Shown: piece after piece, positions 15,401 to 15,814 of the stretch
Position numbering within the stretch: position 1 is the stretch's first letter
How the letters are laid out: the number at the start of each line of letters is the position of its first letter
From: Chloroflexota bacterium
Lineage (GTDB): Bacteria; Chloroflexota; Dehalococcoidia; Dehalococcoidales; RBG-16-60-22
Direction of reading: 5' to 3'
Length of the DNA: 15,814 nucleotides
Assembly: GCA_025358235.1 (NCBI GenBank)
Contig: JANYKH010000286.1
Span: 1-15,814, forward strand
Position numbers and translations under genes: made by a program
Notes under the pieces: generated by a model
Told to the model about the DNA's origin: nothing
The model's database searches: none
Seen by the model: only the letters and a program-made list of their open reading frames with translations

Positions 15401-15814
15401 CCGAGATGGACGGCGAACCGAAGACTATTGCCGGGCGGGTGTCTTCCCTCAGTCACCTTTTGACCAGAGACAAAAAAGGCTTCATCAGCGCCGTGCTGAA
15501 GGACTTCAGCGGCGAGGTTGAAGTGATGGCCTGGCCGCGCGTTTATGATGCCTCTGCTAATCTCTGGCGCGAGGGCGCGGAACTGCTCATTAAAGGCAAG
15601 GTGAGAGTAAAAGAAGACCGCCTGCAACTGATCTGCGACCAGGTAGAGCCCTATGTGGCCGGGCAAGAACAGACAGCGCCACCACCTCCCCCTCCCCCTG
15701 AACCCGACCCGCCCAAAATAGTTAAACCACGGGTCACAATCCATTTGACCCAGACCGAGGATGAGGCGCGGGACAGTCAAATATTGAACGGGATCATCGG
15801 GGCGCTGCAGGCCA
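12499..15814 (+). CDS. dnaE: DNA polymerase III alpha subunit (3' end cut by window edge)
   Basis: This is the replicative polymerase; 1105 codons are present and the frame is open at the edge. It opens with MFTHLHVHTEYSLLDG, the start of the PHP domain. The PHP metal positions look intact (H6, H8, D15, H40, E65, H86, C136, D203, H205), which suggests an active PHP site, unlike the degenerate one of E. coli. The polymerase core has RGSAAAS (354-360), PDIDMDF with catalytic D395 and D397, and the third Asp, D552, in KMDFLGL. A helix-hairpin-helix region follows, then QTTLF (908-912), a likely beta-clamp motif, and an OB fold at about 975-1050. After a run of seven prolines (1061-1067) a C-terminal domain begins. 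There is no ribosome binding site before the ATG, and the predicted leader is about 9 bases. Confidence 0.98.
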   Translation, partial: MFTHLHVHTEYSLLDGMCRVPQLIARAKELGMKSLAITDHGVMHGVIEFYQEAKKAGIKPIIGCEFYVAPENHKNKGNGEKGNNYHLVLLAKNKTGYENLIQLNSLAHLEGFYYKPRIDKELLRLHHEGLIALTACIGGEVPQLLLANRQVEARQAVEEYRAIFGDDFYLEIQKHPIPELDKINQGLMEIHRETGIPIVATNDVHYIHKEDAEAHDLLLCIGTNATVNDEKRLKSQGPYFYFKTEAEMAELCSEIPEAIANTEKIAAKCNLEMEFDRMHLPEISRPEGKTPDEYLSDLSHAGFAELYADAGPEIKQRLEYELDVIKKTEFANYFLVVWDIARFVHEKKIHFGVRGSAAASIVLRCLRITYVDPMKHKLVFERFLNIERKDMPDIDMDFQDDRRQEVIDYVTAKYGRDHVAQIITFGTLGAKAALRDVGRALGMAYGSVDAVAKLVPNAVGMTLKRALEESPELKSAYDMDSTVRNLVDSAMKVEGISRHASTHAAGVVIAKDSLAKHVPLQRSSRDGTQERDLVMTQFPMGDIAKIGLLKMDFLGLSNLTILGKAVENIRKSCGKEIDIYNLPEQDEKTFHLLSSGHTAGVFQLESSGMRRYIKELRPSTFSDIAAMIALYRPGPMEHIPEFIDSKYKRREVVYPHPVLASILEETYGIIVYQDQVLFIVRALAGYSLGQADIFRKAMGKKIAEVMQKEKANFISGTMAKGYSQGVAEDVFALILPFAGYAFNKAHSVSYALIAYQTAYLKANYPAEYMSAYLTVLLDPTKITGYVADCRRLKIKVEPPDINRSDVDFSVEKDANGEQNIRFGLNAIKNVGRNAVEPIIKIREKDGPFKSVEDLCRRCNLQGINKRVLESLIKAGALDCFDDRGKLITNVGRILAFAQREQQMKETGQTTLFDIIGDNSAMPGPGLEMEPGTVTNQEKETWERELLGVCLSEKAFVPTGTALLGEIDAEMDGEPKTIAGRVSSLSHLLTRDKKGFISAVLKDFSGEVEVMAWPRVYDASANLWREGAELLIKGKVRVKEDRLQLICDQVEPYVAGQEQTAPPPPPPPEPDPPKIVKPRVTIHLTQTEDEARDSQILNGIIGALQA

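Noticed and set aside
12448..15780. Minus-strand open frames of 175-264 codons across the last 3.3 kb
   Set aside because: They lie antisense to dnaE, whose plus-strand translation has complete PHP, polymerase and OB-fold motifs. The minus frames have no recognisable domains and no consistent ribosome binding sites.

Overview
The window looks like a chromosomal stretch from an uncultured member of the Chloroflexota, most likely class Dehalococcoidia. This rests on recalled family resemblance: the RGSAAAS-type DnaE core, MYKKI-type universal stress proteins, and a stand-alone DUF5661 protein. No 16S rRNA or other taxonomic marker is present, so the assignment is tentative. Coding density is high. 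There is no tRNA, rRNA, CRISPR array, transposase, integrase or phage gene.

Layout. (1) Positions 1-3309, plus strand: the distal part of a dipeptide/oligopeptide ABC importer operon, with the end of a DppB-type permease, a DppC-type permease and two ATPases of the DppD and DppF types. The first three genes overlap. A degenerate palindromic repeat lies between the two ATPase genes. The substrate-binding protein is not in the window and probably lies upstream. (2) Positions 3407-6040, minus strand: a universal stress protein, then the membrane protease FtsH, which has its own promoter and a strong terminator. (3) Positions 6266-10617, minus strand: two tandem DUF4386 membrane proteins, a ketopantoate-reductase-family enzyme, a stand-alone LytS-type 5TM sensor domain, a DUF5661 protein and a short MscS-type channel that overlaps it. 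This block is mostly membrane proteins. (4) Positions 10880-11887, plus strand: a second universal stress protein and a VOC/glyoxalase-fold protein. (5) Positions 11888-12498: mostly non-coding and visibly AT-richer. It contains a 40-codon small gene with its own candidate promoter, ribosome binding site and a strong terminator. (6) Positions 12499 to the end, plus strand: dnaE, the replicative DNA polymerase III alpha subunit, cut by the window edge. Several fairly long minus-strand frames over dnaE are shadows.

How the genes fit together. The peptide importer is a self-contained uptake module. FtsH, the two stress proteins and the small MscS-type channel suggest envelope and stress housekeeping, but only the close spacing within each block links them. 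Intergenic stretches of 98-262 bases (3902-4120, 6041-6265, 7189-7328, 7941-8038, 9005-9186, 10618-10879) hold the regulatory signals listed below or nothing I can name. I see no defence system or other clear new multi-gene system. The best leads are the 40-aa gene, the SD-less very short leader of dnaE, the stand-alone 5TM sensor, the DUF5661/mini-MscS overlap and the N-terminally extended DppC.
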